Shown in pieces: positions 51,201 through 62,400 of a DNA stretch of 64,000 bases. Origin of the DNA: Sclerodactyla briareus. Its lineage: Eukaryota > Echinodermata > Holothuroidea > Dendrochirotida > Sclerodactylidae. The notes beneath the pieces are model-generated. The model had not been told where the DNA came from. It did not search any database and worked only from the letters and a program-made list of their open reading frames with translations. Within the stretch, counting starts at the first letter, position 1. Every line of letters begins with the position of its first letter. Location of the stretch: the NCBI GenBank assembly GCA_026419785.1, contig JAODTK010001666.1, positions 124,001-188,000 on the forward strand. The letters are read 5' to 3'. The position numbers and the translations under genes were made by a program.

Positions 51201-54200
51201 TCACACACCACATTTGGTGCACGAAATTCATGTTTACTGCTCGGGGGGACTGGGAGGGGAGGTTGGGGAATTTGTTAGATCTCATGCAGCTACTTAATGC
51301 TCTGAAAATCAATGTGACCAGAAAACTATATCCCAAAAAAGTAGCTAGCTACCTGCGATCCAGCATAAATATACAGTGCAAGTATTAATTAGGAACTGTT
51401 ATAGAACAGCCCCATCAGACTATACCCCATTGTACATACAATTAGATCAGCTCTGTGTTGATAGAGCCTCAGTTTGCCTTATTGCTACCTTCCGATTCAA
51501 CTAGGGGGGTGCCACTACTCGTCCGGATTTGGAGTCACTGAATGGGTTTTACAATGGTCCAAGCTTATGTGGGGCAACATGGGCCATATATATGTCACAT
51601 GTCCAATTCGGACCAGGAAGTGGCTCAGAAGCTCTGGAAAATCACCAACTAATGCTGCCTTTTATATAACACATTCCCTTAATAGGGGGGGCACTGTGTA
51701 AGTATGATAATAACAAACATAGAGATTATATTATTTGAACAATAGAAATGGACTTATTATTTTCACAAATTTGGATCACTTACCCATACTTGGCATCCTC
51801 AGATCATGGATGGGGCGTTATCAGGGACTTAATTGTCTATCAGTTGAGTATGACGGAAGAGTTCAAGCAGTCCAAACACTAGACAAATGTATCGTCTGCT
51901 GATGCACTGTCGATAGAGAAAGCTGGCGGAGGCAAAAAAGACTTCAGTAAAGCTTTTACCTTCATCAAACTTATTATTGATAACACCACATGTCAGCTTA
52001 CACAATGGGTCACGATAAGCCGGGGGCCCAGGGCTATTAGCCCCCTAAATAACACATTAACCCCAGGTCTCAATGAAATTGTATAAACCAGAGGCTATTG
52101 TTTGTGGGGGGGGCAAATACCCCTGGGTCCTTCACTTGGTCACAATAAAGTGGCCCAACTATAAGGCAGCAGCACTATTTCCACGTTCTGTTGGCAGAGC
52201 TGACACTTCAGTGTATGTTGCATGTAATGTGAGCAAGGTTGTTATAGGTCTGGGTTTGATTTTCTCATTTGAAACCCTGGTCCTCCTCAATGCAAGTCAG
52301 AGAAGAAAGTGATCTGGCCCCTGGTCCTACCAAAATCACCCCTGTCCCCCATGCCAATGCATCTTCAATAGAGCATCACCAATCAACATATCAGCCTCAG
52401 TTCAACACATGTTCCGTTTTTTAGATGAACGCAAAACACATTAAATATGGAGGGGCAGAGGCACCATTACTCAATGTACAAAATAGTTGAGCAATACATT
52501 TTCTTTTGAAACCTTAACTACTTTTAGGCTACAGTAATGCGAATGATTATGGATATAAATTAATACCGTTAGGGGAAAAGAAAGATTAAATGTTGAGGAA
52601 CCATACGAACCCTTGCACGAGGAGGAAGGACACCGCGGCAGATTTTGGCATAGGCACCGATGTTAATACTGATAACGGTTGACCGCCTTCCCTGAAAAAA
52701 GATTGGCAATCTGGAATGGGAGAAAAGAAGACAGAGTCATTAATAATAACTTAATTAAGGAGATGGCAAACCACTTTGAACAAGAATGGTGCAATCTGAA
52801 TTGACAGATTAAGGAAAAAGATGGCAAACGTGATTAGAATACGAGTTCCCAGACCAAAGAGTCATGTAGATAGAAGATTGAAAGAGCAACTTGGGGGAAA
52901 CACGTTTCCTCAGCTCTACAAGCTTCAATAATTCCGGCACAAAATGAATTCGTGTTTCAGTCATGATCTTATACACTTGAGTTTTATTGCCAGGTCCAAT
53001 TTGAATAACTTATTTAGGGAGTGTGGTTGCAACTTTTGATGTCCATGGAACATGTTAAGCATTCATTCAGAATAGTTAATTCTAGTGTTCAAACAATTCC
53101 TCACATTGTAGGGAAAAATGCTAAAGTTAGAATTGCTATGTTACTGAATAACTTTGAGGTTTGGAGGTTATCGAGGTGGATGGAGAACCCTAACCCAGAG
53201 TGTTCTTTTTTAGTTTATTGTCAAAATTGCAGTGAATATAAATTAGATTACCTGGAAAATGTGTGATGAAAGTATGAAGGCTACCACCAACACCATTGAG
53301 AGCCACAGCTGGGAAAAGGAGCCAAGATTTCTCAATCGGTGCGTAACCAAACAGGAAGCAAGAACCCATGAACATCATCCATGTGAAAGAAACAGAAACA
53401 CCCAAAGGACAATTCTGAATCTCTAATTCTGATGAATGGTAAACGATGGACAGAATTCATGATTGCTTGACCCCTGCCCACCCCCCCGGTTTCAAGCACA
53501 ATGGGTAGATAGATAATCTGTTCAGCTATCTGTTTGGCTCTAATAAAAGATGAATTTGTCAGACTTGAAGGATGGATAACGCAGAAGCAATAAAAGTGTG
53601 TTAATATATTAACCAGAGAAAAACTGAATGCCTGCATTCCAGACCCAAAGTCATACGACTTCCCATTACAGAGGTAGAGGCCCTTGAAGTTTGTGCATTG
53701 TATTGTGCAAGATCATCATGCGATGATAAATGAATAATAGAGGAGAGTGCTTGGATGATTTAGAAGAAACTTCCTCAGATTTAGTGTTTTAAGCATTCCA
53801 TCTGCCCAAATGAGAGATAAAAAATATTTATTACTAATAAACTGAGGTGTGGACATGTTGTTCCTATTGATCAAAAAGAGGAGGAAAATTTGAATGCTGT
53901 TGTTCTGTAATTCAAGGTGTATTCACTCTGGTATACAAATAGCGCCCTAAATGAAGGTTATATATTTCAGAAATCCTGTGCAAGAATCCAGGACAAATTT
54001 AGGTGAACTGTCTCATCTTCTTTGTAATCCAGACAAGGGTAAGAAAATATAAGGTCCATTACGCCCGACCATCCTGAGTAAGCGCGATTCAGAACTTGTC
54101 CATCAGCATTGCCAATGGGAAACGTCAGACCACTTAAGAGAAACAGCCCAACCGTGAGTGCTAGGTTAAGCCTCTCTGATTGTTCACCTACACGTTGGTA

Positions 54201-57200
54201 TATGGCCGGATGTTCTCATCTGTAATTTACCCTTGGTTTGGAGGGGGGGGGGGGAAAAAAACACATATCGTACTGTTCAAAGGGTAGTACTGTTCTCTGC
54301 AAAGGTAACAGAAGAAGACATCACGTTTTATTTGGTTAAGATGTTGGGTATGCCAAGTGTAGGCAGTATGCATATGTCAACTTGGTCCCCCATATGACAG
54401 CTGTGGGCAACGGCTACCCTGCCAGAATTTGTGCACCACTCAAATGGCAACCTGACAAAAAGTCCTGCGGCATACTGGGTGTGAATTATCGCCTGATTCA
54501 AACACATTTGGGTGATGGGACTCTTTTAATTATGGAGGCATTCATCTATGGTTCTAATGGAGAAACAAATTATGCACTTGTTGGATTTCAATGTTTTTGT
54601 AACTGCCTAAATCAACCCGTTAACAATTTGCTAAAATGAACGAGACATTCCATGGATGTTGAAAAGCAGGTTCGATAGTGGTGAATCAGTAAAGTAAATG
54701 AAGTTGAATTGTCTTGCACTTGCGAGGTCGTGTCAGAAATAATTTTTCTGTGTGGTGATCGACTCACGATCGTACCGCTTTGTTTTGCTGCATGCTGCCC
54801 AGAAACTTTTAGAACACTGTTGCCAAAAACGGATCTCTTCCAATTGAACAAATTTCCACTTGGAAAAGGAGGGGCAACACACTGATGATGAAAGATCTGC
54901 TAAGTTTCATAATTATATTCCTGTTCTTTTGTTTTTCAAATGTAATAAATTAATCGGTAAGTGACTGACTCACGATCAGAGGAAGTATAAATAATTTCAA
55001 GATTTCGCTGGTCGGAAACAATGTTGGACAAATTGTCACACAGAATGAAATAATCAGGAAACACCTCGATACAAGACTGAACAAGTTCCAACGCAGCAAC
55101 GCTACACTGCGCAAATACATCAACATAAAAACCCTTAATTTAACCACCGCAACATGTATTTGCGCAAGGCGGTGTAGGCTCAACGCGTACATCAACACTG
55201 CACTAGTAGTAGGAGTAACAACAAACAGCAAAGGTTCTGCAATTTCAGCCTTCTGAAATATTCGGGAAATAAGCCTCAATGATATTAGAAATGTACGCCA
55301 TGTTCGATAACTCATCAACAAGAAGAACCTCGGTCAAAATTACAGCACTCAATAATTTCTCTTCGTGGGGAAATAGTAAGCAGTTTCACGAATCCATCAG
55401 CGACTTTGCAAACTCGGCCGGCCGCACAAATATATAGAAGTTGCGCACAGGGACCTATTCCACGAAATTACGAATTCTGACCAAATATCATCGTTTCATC
55501 AATGGATTTTGTTTACATGATGTAGTTCTTGTATCAGTCAAAAAAATAGATTACGAACAGTAAATGGCTTAGCTTCGTGGCTAGACGCACTACCTGAATT
55601 CAGTTCACATGGACAGAGTGCTGAGGGCCTGAAAATAAAGGCGAATGGAAACTTTAACGGGCCCCATGCGCAGGCTACGGTTTCCTTGCTCTCCTGAAAT
55701 CAAGTCCAGTTATGACTTTTGCTCCGCTGCGCGCGCGCTGCCATGATGTCCCTAAAATAAGGTCACGTACTCACTAATAAAAATCATAGATGTCACTACT
55801 GCGGTAACTCGTTTCTGGTATGCCATCTGGTTTTCCAAGTTGTATTTTTCGTCTCTTGGGCATCCGGACCATAAAGTATTATTGAACGGACGCGTTTCCG
55901 TATTAGTAAAACGGACTAATCGAATCGTCGTTTGCATCATATTCCATACTAGGGCAATGCACTGGCTTAGCGTGAACTGGCAATTGGCAATAAAGGGAAA
56001 CTCCCATGAGCGAAATTGGGCAATATGGAGCAGGGTGGGATTGGTGACAGGATAGTTCAGCTTTGGGACTACATAAGGGGTAATTGTCCTTCGCCATGAC
56101 TGGGAATCCGGTATAGGGCGACTCCCCTCCCGCCCCCCCCCCCCCGCCTCCGAAAATGGAATGACAGAATGCAGATTTCCCATACTTCCCAAAAATGTCA
56201 ATCCCTCCCTTGCCTAATTTTTCACCTTTAGGCCTAACTGCAGCGCCAGATTGCATCTGAGCCTATTGATTGTTCAACTGTTCTGTGGGGCGTGGAAAGT
56301 TTACCGGAGTAATTCCCGTTACATTGTTGTTCTCTTTCTCCCCAATAACCAACCTCAAACCGCAAAACTGTGACGTGCCACCACAGTTCGAGAATGCTAT
56401 CAGTCAATGAAGTGACGTCACAGCAACCAGTTTTGGCAGCGATGTCACTGATACCCGGGCGCTCCTTCTTCCCTTATATTCAAATTCCATACCATCATTC
56501 GATCTATCCTGCTGGAAGGTTCCAATCCTTCCCTGAGAGAAATTTGGCGATCTCGCCGTACCCCCCCCCGCCGCCCCCCCCGCCCTTCTGAGGCGCACCT
56601 ATTCGATGGTTAAACCCCTCAACTTTAAACGAGGGCTGTCCTCCGCGCTCCGCCTTGCCTTTTGCACAAGAGAAGATTGTTTTCTCTTTACTGATTCGAA
56701 CCCCACAAACCCCCCCCCCCCCCTCCCTCGCTCCCCACACGCACCCTGTCTCTATTGACAAGTTAACAACAGCAAAAACAACAGCGAACATACAGTGTGC
56801 GTTGTTACTACAATATACACTCGTTAATTTAAATTATAGCTGCCGAGCGCATACAGTTTGCCTAGCTATTTCTATGTACCGTCATTCCCCAGTGCTGATC
56901 ATCTGCTAGAGTTGAATATCCTGTTATTGTCGTCGATAGCCTTACTCGACAAGCTCTCGTACGCTGGCAAATGAATCTGTCGATTGTAGTAATTGACGTA
57001 ACGTTGGCTAAGAACAGCGTTCATTTGACTGCGACCAAACCACGAGCGAGAAGGACAATCATCCAGCCTGCCATTGTTTGGCAAATAAGGAACATTTGCG
57101 GGTCAGTGGCGCTGACGAGAAGGTGAAGTGACCTGCAGGGTGCCTGGCACTAGTAGGTTAAAGCATCACCTAGAAATCCGAGGCCTTGCACTTTGCTAAC

Positions 57201-59404
57201 AAGCAGCACGAGCTACGTGGATCTCAACAGGGAAAGGGATAAACACAAAACAGGCTATTGGAAAATCCGAATGCAAAATAACCATGGGCAAACGTTCAAA
57301 AATAGAAGGGCTACAACGTTACTGCTAGGTCTATGTTCATGACACAAATATTGATTATATCAGCAGGGAACAGGGAAAATAAACAATCATGCACGAAAAC
57401 AGTTGTTGGACCTGAGTAACTTTGACCTGCTCATAAATGAGATTTTTAGCAACTGAAACATCTCTATGTGCAGATGTGCGTCCAGTTTCGGCTATAAATA
57501 GAACATGGAAAAAAATGTGTGGGCAGTTATGCGCCAAACACGAAAAGTCGAAAAATCTTGCCGTGGCAGCGGCAAAACAGCGAAGCCAAAACCAATATCC
57601 CTGAAGGGATATAATCAGACGGTGCAGTCAGAGACCTATATAGCTGTGGGTGGAGATGGAGCAGTTTCAGCAATAGGCTACAGTTTGCATGATGCTGGAA
57701 AAAAAGAGTTGGGATCGTAAGTCACACGACTGGACAGCCACCGTATCCTATTCCAGTCCGATGCCGATTAGCCTACAATATAATACCAACGAAATCAGCG
57801 TTCAGATTTGGTAGCCAAAGGTACCGTAGGTCGCATTGTAGTCAGTTCAGTTCCTGGGTTGTGGTGACCTTTCAACCGTTACCTTAATCACCTCATGTAT
57901 GGCGTCAAGTTATGCATTGGTTTGCAAGAGAATGACCCCTGGACTGCACACTGGGCGTTTATATAACCCAGGCCTAAAAAAAAAGTTTGCCGAGTTCCGC
58001 AAGGGGGACGTATCCCTAACGGCAAAAAAAACAAAACCGCACGGCAAGTGGGCGTAACAGCGGGTGTTTGCCGCGAACATGATGCAATCATCGTTGCAGC
58101 ATGCTAACATATGATGAAACAAACAATTATTAGGAGCAGTGGCGCGAATGACCATCGCGTTAATTGGCAGGCTAAGCACAGCGAGCAGTAAAGGAAATAA
58201 GGGATAGCAATCATATGTGATATCTGGAGTGATGTCGCTAAATTACACAGCTGCAAGGCTGTAGGGCCTGGTACTTTTGCATCGAAGTTGATTCGCGTTA
58301 CGATAAGTTCCAAACAAATGAAATCAAGTCGGAATATATGCAAATGAGGGGACATTTGCAATTGCCTGTCTAGAGGATATTTCTAGTTCCCAGTTTTATT
58401 TGCCTGCTGAAGCAGACGATATGGAGAAGCCATGTTCTTAAAATAGAGACGGCTATCGCACTTTACTATATATACCACGGTCGAATAGCTCAAAATATCG
58501 TCTGCAGGACTTCGTTTGGACAAATCCCAAAAAATTGGGATTTGCTCATTACGATTCAGGTGACGTGATGTCAGTCTAAGTAGCACACGAGCGTTGATAT
58601 GGATGGGAGAAACCCTAAAGTCCGCGGAAAATCGCCCCATATATCGGTCCTATATTTACAGAAGACTTTCAATAACCTTTTACAACACCGAAATGAGAAT
58701 TTATCGAAAAATGATGCATTTGAAGCCTAAAATTGATGCGAACCACTTGTTCGGCTATGGCAGGCGTATGCGGCTTGTTTGGTATCGCCGCAGACGTCGG
58801 AAAAAATTAATCCTTCCAACATGGTACAAAAAGGAAATCCATTCTAACGTACCGTCAAAACTAGCGTTGAGGTTGTCTAATAATTAGAAATCGACCAATA
58901 TAGTAATTTTACAGAGGGCATGGACGTTTCCCGTAATTTAGTGAAAGAAATAATGTCCGATTGCGCAATCACCCCCACCTCCGCGTGGCAGTTCCGTTCA
59001 TCCACCATGACGTATGTCGAACGATGAAACCTGCATCACCCTCCCTACTGGCAGGGAAATGCAATTCATGGGCCCCGAGACACCTGATGTTGCAATATAC
59101 GATAAACATACAGCTGCTAAAACGGTCACTAAAACGGAATGGTCTCATGGCTATGAGGGAGGAGTTTACCCCACCCCACCTGAGTACGCCCCTTCCCGCT
59201 CCCATATCGATATTATCTACAATATATACACTGCACTAGGACTTACCAGGTTGACATAAATTACTGTATAGGCCCTCGTTTACAAGGATTGGTAGGAGCG
59301 AACTCCATCCGAACAAGGCAGCAGAGAAGAAGAGATTTTCGGACGACCATTGTTGCCCAGCAGCCAATAGCGCCGCCCTCTAGCCGCTCCATAGATGGCG
59401 CCAT
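42026..59404 (-). CDS. SLC43A1/2: Gene 2: SLC43A1/A2-like (LAT3/LAT4) amino acid transporter, 11 coding exons
   Basis: This is a complete gene on the minus strand for a 12-helix SLC43 carrier of about 590 residues (human LAT3 is 559). Exons in transcript order: 59404-59247, 54175-54063, 53414-53252, 52710-52611, 51922-51784, 49376-49240, 48216-48037, 47548-47124, 46206-46139, 45161-45038, 42254-42026. Landmarks are a MAPS start, ENLFFSAALFGWSSL, LNLALTVG, SWLLFPAVAL, RRST and GAYAKSAA, RLNIFIGSLNQ, ACPIIGLVMDYK, FGINANL, GLQSLVAACAALLQ and EDDVFAANG near the stop. GAYAKSAA and the C-terminus place it in the LAT3/LAT4 branch, probably preceding the vertebrate A1/A2 split. The family exports large neutral amino acids without sodium; that role is inferred. 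Many exons need one-base corrections, mostly in homopolymers. The strength of the protein match argues that these are sequence errors. Confidence 0.9.
42255..45037 (-). other. Gene 2 intron 10
   Basis: No exon. A C run and CT-rich sequence lie at about 43470-43490, and a segment at about 44430-44465 is the reverse complement of sequence at about 17385. Confidence 0.6.
45038..45161 (-). CDS. SLC43A1/2: Gene 2 exon 10: helix 11, GLQSL segment
   Basis: The acceptor is tctgtctacccag and the donor is ttctat|gtgagt. The reading is uninterrupted: YPASQVGSLIGLQSLVAACA ALLQYPIFVLIERVLGNDPFY. The pattern FP...FG.L.GLQSL..A..ALLQ.P.F.......DPF is one of the strongest SLC43 signatures, and the phase 0 exit matches the family. 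Confidence 0.92.
45162..46138 (-). other. Gene 2 intron 9, mostly a SINE
   Basis: Largely occupied by the tRNA-derived SINE described separately. The remainder (45716-46138) shows no feature except a T run near 46005. Confidence 0.65.
45340..45715 (+). mobile_element. tRNA-derived SINE with repeated tail
   Basis: The tRNA-like head has a box A (gggcctagcggtcac, about 45354) and a perfect box B (ggttcgagtcc, 45396-45406). The body contains cccttgagcgaggtattaat, ctctttccacccaggtgtaa and atggggacc, typical of marine invertebrate SINEs. The tail aagtgcccgctatataagcc plus atcattatcatt is repeated three times (about 45612-45713). It is not a functional tRNA because the cloverleaf arms do not pair. 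Confidence 0.82.
46139..46206 (-). CDS. SLC43A1/2: Gene 2 exon 9: helix 10
   Basis: Sixty-eight bases in an unbroken frame: LVTLSSTAYKRVVNAALGTL RI, with the last codon finished by the next exon (ATG) to give MYPASQVG. It aligns with FVTFVLHTIVRGFF...SLYAAVFP of LAT3 (VT, R, GTL). The donor is cat|gtagtt. A superb pyrimidine tract ends ccccctgcg instead of cag, so one A of the acceptor seems to be missing; phase 0 fits exon 8 on that assumption. Confidence 0.68.
46207..47123 (-). other. Gene 2 intron 8
   Basis: Nothing recognised apart from a short G run near 46550. Confidence 0.6.
47124..47548 (-). CDS. SLC43A1/2: Gene 2 exon 8: helix 8, long loop and helix 9
   Basis: The acceptor is gtctcccacag and the donor is gtacag|gtgagt. 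It reads DLYITSFG, then QLMGIAACPIIGLVMDYKI, a long basic/serine-rich loop from about 47470 to 47260, KLRNSSFYL, CDAFGINANL, IVLFGIFALIFFP and a phase 0 VLPVQ end. P.IGLVMDYKI and NA....NL..LFGI match LAT3/LAT4 helices 8 and 9. The loop frame is uninterrupted for about 90 codons; three or four indels fall around the helices. Confidence 0.85.
47549..48036 (-). other. Gene 2 intron 7 with hairpin
   Basis: It contains the long inverted repeat at 47753-47882; otherwise plain. Confidence 0.7.
47753..47882. repeat. Long inverted repeat (about 50-bp arms)
   Basis: The left arm starts acttaccccatattggacc and ends cattgaacatctgg at 47804. The right arm (47834-47882) starts ccagatgttcaatg and ends ggtccaatatggggtaagt. 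Arms are near-perfect except for a few bulges in the middle, with a loop of about 29 bases that itself has tggcca at both ends. It fits a small MITE-like element or a stable intronic RNA hairpin. Confidence 0.88.
48037..48216 (-). CDS. SLC43A1/2: Gene 2 exon 7: helix 7 and RLNIFIGSLN motif
   Basis: The acceptor is aatcgtctcgacag and the donor is gaacaag|gtatgg. It reads SHLELQFKNQGEGSNVS, then in another frame SVHQSNLLSLVVLQSLS, then RLNIFIGSLNQVLNNLTGND EEQG. The helix and QLR..F..GSLN-type turn match helix 7 of LAT3/LAT4. It exits in phase 1 exactly as gene 1 exon d does. One or two indels are needed. Confidence 0.82.
48217..49239 (-). other. Gene 2 intron 6
   Basis: No repeat or exon recognised. 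Confidence 0.55.
49240..49376 (-). CDS. SLC43A1/2: Gene 2 exon 6: hydrophilic central loop
   Basis: The acceptor is ttctgtgtcacag and the donor is gaagg|gtagtc. The frame is continuous: RSLETFSGRQHKVTGK, QFYQMVSHVGRKLSVM, TSKQSCEADDDEEG. It is a basic then acidic segment of the kind found in the cytoplasmic loop between helices 6 and 7 of SLC43 proteins. The loop is poorly conserved in sequence, so the assignment depends on position, splice sites and open frame. Confidence 0.6.
49377..51783 (-). other. Gene 2 intron 5
   Basis: A G run near 49445 and an A run followed by a G run near 50830-50846. No exon or element recognised. Confidence 0.55.
51784..51922 (-). CDS. SLC43A1/2: Gene 2 exon 5: helix 6 start, LYRQ...ICLVFGLLELF
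   Basis: The acceptor is tgcctccgccag and the donor is tatgg|gtaagtg. Dropping one T of CTTTC gives LLYRQCISRRYICLVFG, LLELFRHTQLI in phase 0, which follows exon 4 as LIYDAG... does in LAT3. Stops in the last 45 bases imply further indels before SEDAKYG at the donor. Confidence 0.75.
51923..52610 (-). other. Gene 2 intron 4
   Basis: Nothing recognised. Confidence 0.55.
52611..52710 (-). CDS. SLC43A1/2: Gene 2 exon 4: ANLF...RRST...GAYAKSAA segment
   Basis: The acceptor is tcccattccag. The exon reads IANLFSG, then one frame over RRSTVISINIGAYAK, then another frame SAAVSFLLVQ. Both frame jumps sit in homopolymers (TTTTTT/GGGAA and AAAA). It is the counterpart of gene 1 exon b but carries GAYAKSAA, like GSYASSA in LAT3, instead of FDSS. 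The donor is placed at gg|gttcgt; the exact border is uncertain by a few bases. Confidence 0.83.
52711..53251 (-). other. Gene 2 intron 3
   Basis: Nothing recognised. Confidence 0.55.
53252..53414 (-). CDS. SLC43A1/2: Gene 2 exon 3: helices 3-4
   Basis: The acceptor is agagattcag and the donor is ttccag|gtaatc. The frame is open throughout: NCPLGVSVSFTWMMF, MGSCFLFGYAPIEK, SWLLFPAVALNGVGG, SLHTFITHF. The pattern SWLLFPA.AL.GVGG is the SLC43 helix 4 signature. Removing one T from TTTT before the donor would give a phase 0 Gln end, as in gene 1 exon a. Confidence 0.87.
53415..54062 (-). other. Gene 2 intron 2
   Basis: Nothing recognised. Confidence 0.55.
54063..54175 (-). CDS. SLC43A1/2: Gene 2 exon 2: helix 2 and MDKF motif
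   Basis: The acceptor is gtgaacaatcag and the donor is gtcgggc|gtaatg. The frame reads RLNLALTVGLFLLSGLTFPIG and, after a shift, MDKF, ALT and RMVG. It corresponds to LNLGFTIG...LP.G...DRFG of LAT3, including the family G.x.x.DR-type turn between helices 2 and 3. At least two indels lie in the second half, near 54105 and 54080. Confidence 0.82.
54176..59246 (-). other. Gene 2 intron 1
   Basis: It contains repeat family D (55250-55575), C runs near 56135, 56563 and 56709, and several short open frames with no recognisable product. CpG is more frequent from about 55600 onward. A small extracellular-loop exon could be hidden here, although exons 1 and 2 already join in phase. Confidence 0.6.
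55250..55575 (+). repeat. Dispersed repeat family D, copy in gene 2 intron 1
   Basis: Second copy of the family at 28370-28640, same strand orientation, so antisense to gene 2. The copies are moderately diverged. Confidence 0.7.
59247..59404 (-). CDS. SLC43A1/2: Gene 2 exon 1: start codon and helix 1
   Basis: The ATG at 59404-59402 has G at -3 and +4 and gives MAPSMERLE. After frame adjustments in the GGG and CC runs the reading is RRYWLL, ATMVV, then ENLFFSAALFGWSSL, LPILVNEGLYSNLCQP, ending at donor cctg|gtaagt. The block RR.W......ENLFFSA..GW.SLL.IL..EG.YS..C is an almost residue-for-residue LAT3 N-terminus, and even MAP is shared. The exon exits in phase 1, which joins directly to exon 2. 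An additional small exon for the extracellular loop cannot be excluded. Confidence 0.9.
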
Positions 59405-62400
59405 TTCTGTCGTTTATTATAAGCGTGTCTGATGGGATCCAAGTTTGGAATTTCTCGGAGGGATCGACGAGATCGAAATAAAGGAGAGTTAAAACAGCAC
59501 ATATAACAACGAAACAACGAGCGAAACATTAACGCGGCAGCCACGGCTAGAGGGAAGAGGGAGGGGGGTAGTATACTCCACTTTTGGGGAGTCGTCGATG
59601 ACATGGGTGGTATCAAGGTCAAATTTGCTAATTTAGTGATCTGATTTTCCAAAGTTAGTACGATTCACACGAAACTTGGAAGGTGTAGACTACATTTCGT
59701 CCCGACGGAAGTAGAGGTCACTTTATAGGTTCACTGGGAGGTAGAAATTTTCTTAATTTACACGCGATTTTTTCCGGATCCAGATGAAACTTAGGGCACG
59801 TGGGCTACATTTATTACTGGACAAAAGTTGAGGTAGTTGGAGGTCACCAGAGGTCGTTTAGATATAGACGTGCTTGTACAGCAAATGCGTTGTTATTTTC
59901 ATGGGGCAGTATAGGCCCAGGATCTATTACTAACGTTACTTTTTTCTGCACAGACTGATGATAAAAGAAGAAAAGCAGAAGAGATCCATTCATTGCGATT
60001 TTTTTCCATGTTCGAGGGGCATTTACGTCACCAGTCTCAACAACATGACGGAAAATGGAAAATATCGTGGAAACGGTGCGATCAGGAAACCGCTCACGGT
60101 CTATCGAAAGTAACTTTTGGGTGGATTATATTTTATTCGGTTTTCAGCCGAACGCACCGGGCGATTTCTCGTCGTGACACCATGCAAACGCCCGCCCGCC
60201 GCTGGTGCTAGTTGCGATACAGGACGACAATGCCTCTTTAAATAATGATGCCCATAATAGAATTAGTAACCCTCAAATCAATTCATGCAAGTGGCCCGAA
60301 GTGAAGAGAACAAACTTATTTTACTAAACGCGATGCCTCATACACAGCGCCTAACAGTGGACTATCGCGTTCCCTTGCGTATAATCTATGGTGAAGCATT
60401 TGGCCTAAAGCGCTTTGTGAGACTTCGACGGTCGCTATAGATTCGCGCGAATTTGAGTCTCCTATTTATCCCCAATGAAAGTCCTATACGACGGCACTTA
60501 GTCCCTAAAATTTCAGTTGCCGCGCGACCGGGGACAGTATAGCAACAATTAGGCCTTACGGTAGTTATGAGCGGCGGGTTCCTAGCAATACATGTTCGCA
60601 GAAGCTCGAAAAAAAGTCGCCGTGTACTCTGAACAAGGCCATACATGGGAATGCTGGCGAGTTCCCCTCTAAATATTTCAATGAATCGTCCCTGAAGAGA
60701 TAAGTGAGGAATCGGTCACTTCATGCATCGGCTGCAGACAGCACTGAGGCCGGGGACTTGACAGCAGTTTGATGCTAGTCGCCTGGTGTGTAAAGAAACT
60801 GCGCGGTGCCGACGAGGATCAACTTCATTAAAATACTACCTATCGGAACGGTCGCTAACAATTTTTCTTTAATTGACGCTTGCCAAGTTGGCGAGTCGTT
60901 GTCTTTTAGTATATGGTACAGTCATTTAAAGAAGATGAGGCACGAAGTGTGGTCGCAAAAAGCACATACCGGACGTGGAGACAACTCAGGGGTGTGTGAA
61001 TTATATTCGAAAGAAAAAAATATACGAATTTGCGTATATGGGCCGTTAAGGTCTGGACGTGTTCCGATTCCGAGTGCATGAATGCAGTCATCTCTAGACT
61101 GCAGCACTGTATGCCTCGCAAGATACACTATATACCGTATATTACAATGATAAATCGCTGGCAGTTCATTTTCTCTAATTGAATATTGCAGCTTCTTGCA
61201 GCTTCGGCTTTGACAATAGTCGATGTTATTTTTCAAGTCTTACACGAGTGGAATTTACAGCCTCCCTATACATACACCCCTGGCAGCCTGACCCGGACCT
61301 CCTCAATGAACGCATAATCGCCGCTCAGTTTAGTCAAACCACGTCTGAACGATCTGCCCCCGAAACCGCCAAAAACCGCAACTTATTAAAAAGTATGGTA
61401 GGCGTTGCTGAGGAGAAAACAGCTGATTTTGTTTCGCAATAACCGGCCGGCGAATGCGTAAGACTTCAGACGCTCTCTGGCATTCAGTTCTCTGATAACA
61501 CACGTGGAAAATTGCAGGGCAAGAGTGAGTGCAGATGGTCAGGGCAGTGCAGTGGCTAGCAAGTGCAGTATCAGGCAAATTCCAGGACGTGGGATACTAT
61601 GATACAATACTGATACTTCACACACAAATAGGCTCGCCATTCGTCGCGAAAGGCAAATGGGGAGCGGGGGAGGAAAAGGTAAGTACGACCTATAGCAAGT
61701 CTATGGCTTTATTTCAATCAATTATTCAAGGCGCATGGCAGTGAACTCTGTAAGGGACTCTGGTTTGGGGGAAAATGCCTGGGAAAATCACCCCTCCCAC
61801 CCCCCCTATTTCGATTTCCAATTGGTGTGGAACTGATGGGTCCCCATGACCCCATCGAAATGCATACTGAACATTTTAGAAATTGCCTTTTTAAACCAAA
61901 TCGCTTTCCCTCAATCTCCAAGGGATGGCAATGGGAAGGGGTTGGATTGGGCATGGGGTTCGTGAATGCAATCCCTAAGCTTCAATTAACAAGCTAGCAG
62001 CAATATTCGTACATGATGATGAGTGTTGAAGGCGAACTGCCAATGGGCGTTTAATTGGGGGCTGGGGTTGGGTGGGGGGCGAGGGGATGAACACCCGGAT
62101 TGTGGCGGCTGATTACAGGCCATGTTGAAAAGGAGAGTATGAGAATGACATCAATGAAATCAGACAGACCACGTAAACGAATATTTTCTCGTAGAATAAA
62201 AATTGGTATTTGTAAAATGTTTAGGATATACTTACAGAAATAGCGAAGGTTATTGGCGAAAGAGCATCAGAAGAGATGGACGGATTCCTTCAAAAGTAGT
62301 TCTATGTTGAGTCTTTAACAATATCAAATCACCGACAAGTTATACCGCGGGATAACAATGGAGTTACATGAGGAGGGAGGCACACCCAGTATTGCTGACG

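Noticed and set aside
54950..55321. Minus-strand frame of 123 codons ending at a gtgagt-like site
   Set aside because: It was checked as a missing loop exon of gene 2, but the frame has no SLC43 similarity and exons 1 and 2 already join in phase.
56899..57084. Minus-strand frame of 61 codons with balanced composition
   Set aside because: It lies in gene 2 intron 1 with no splice sites in phase and no recognisable motif.
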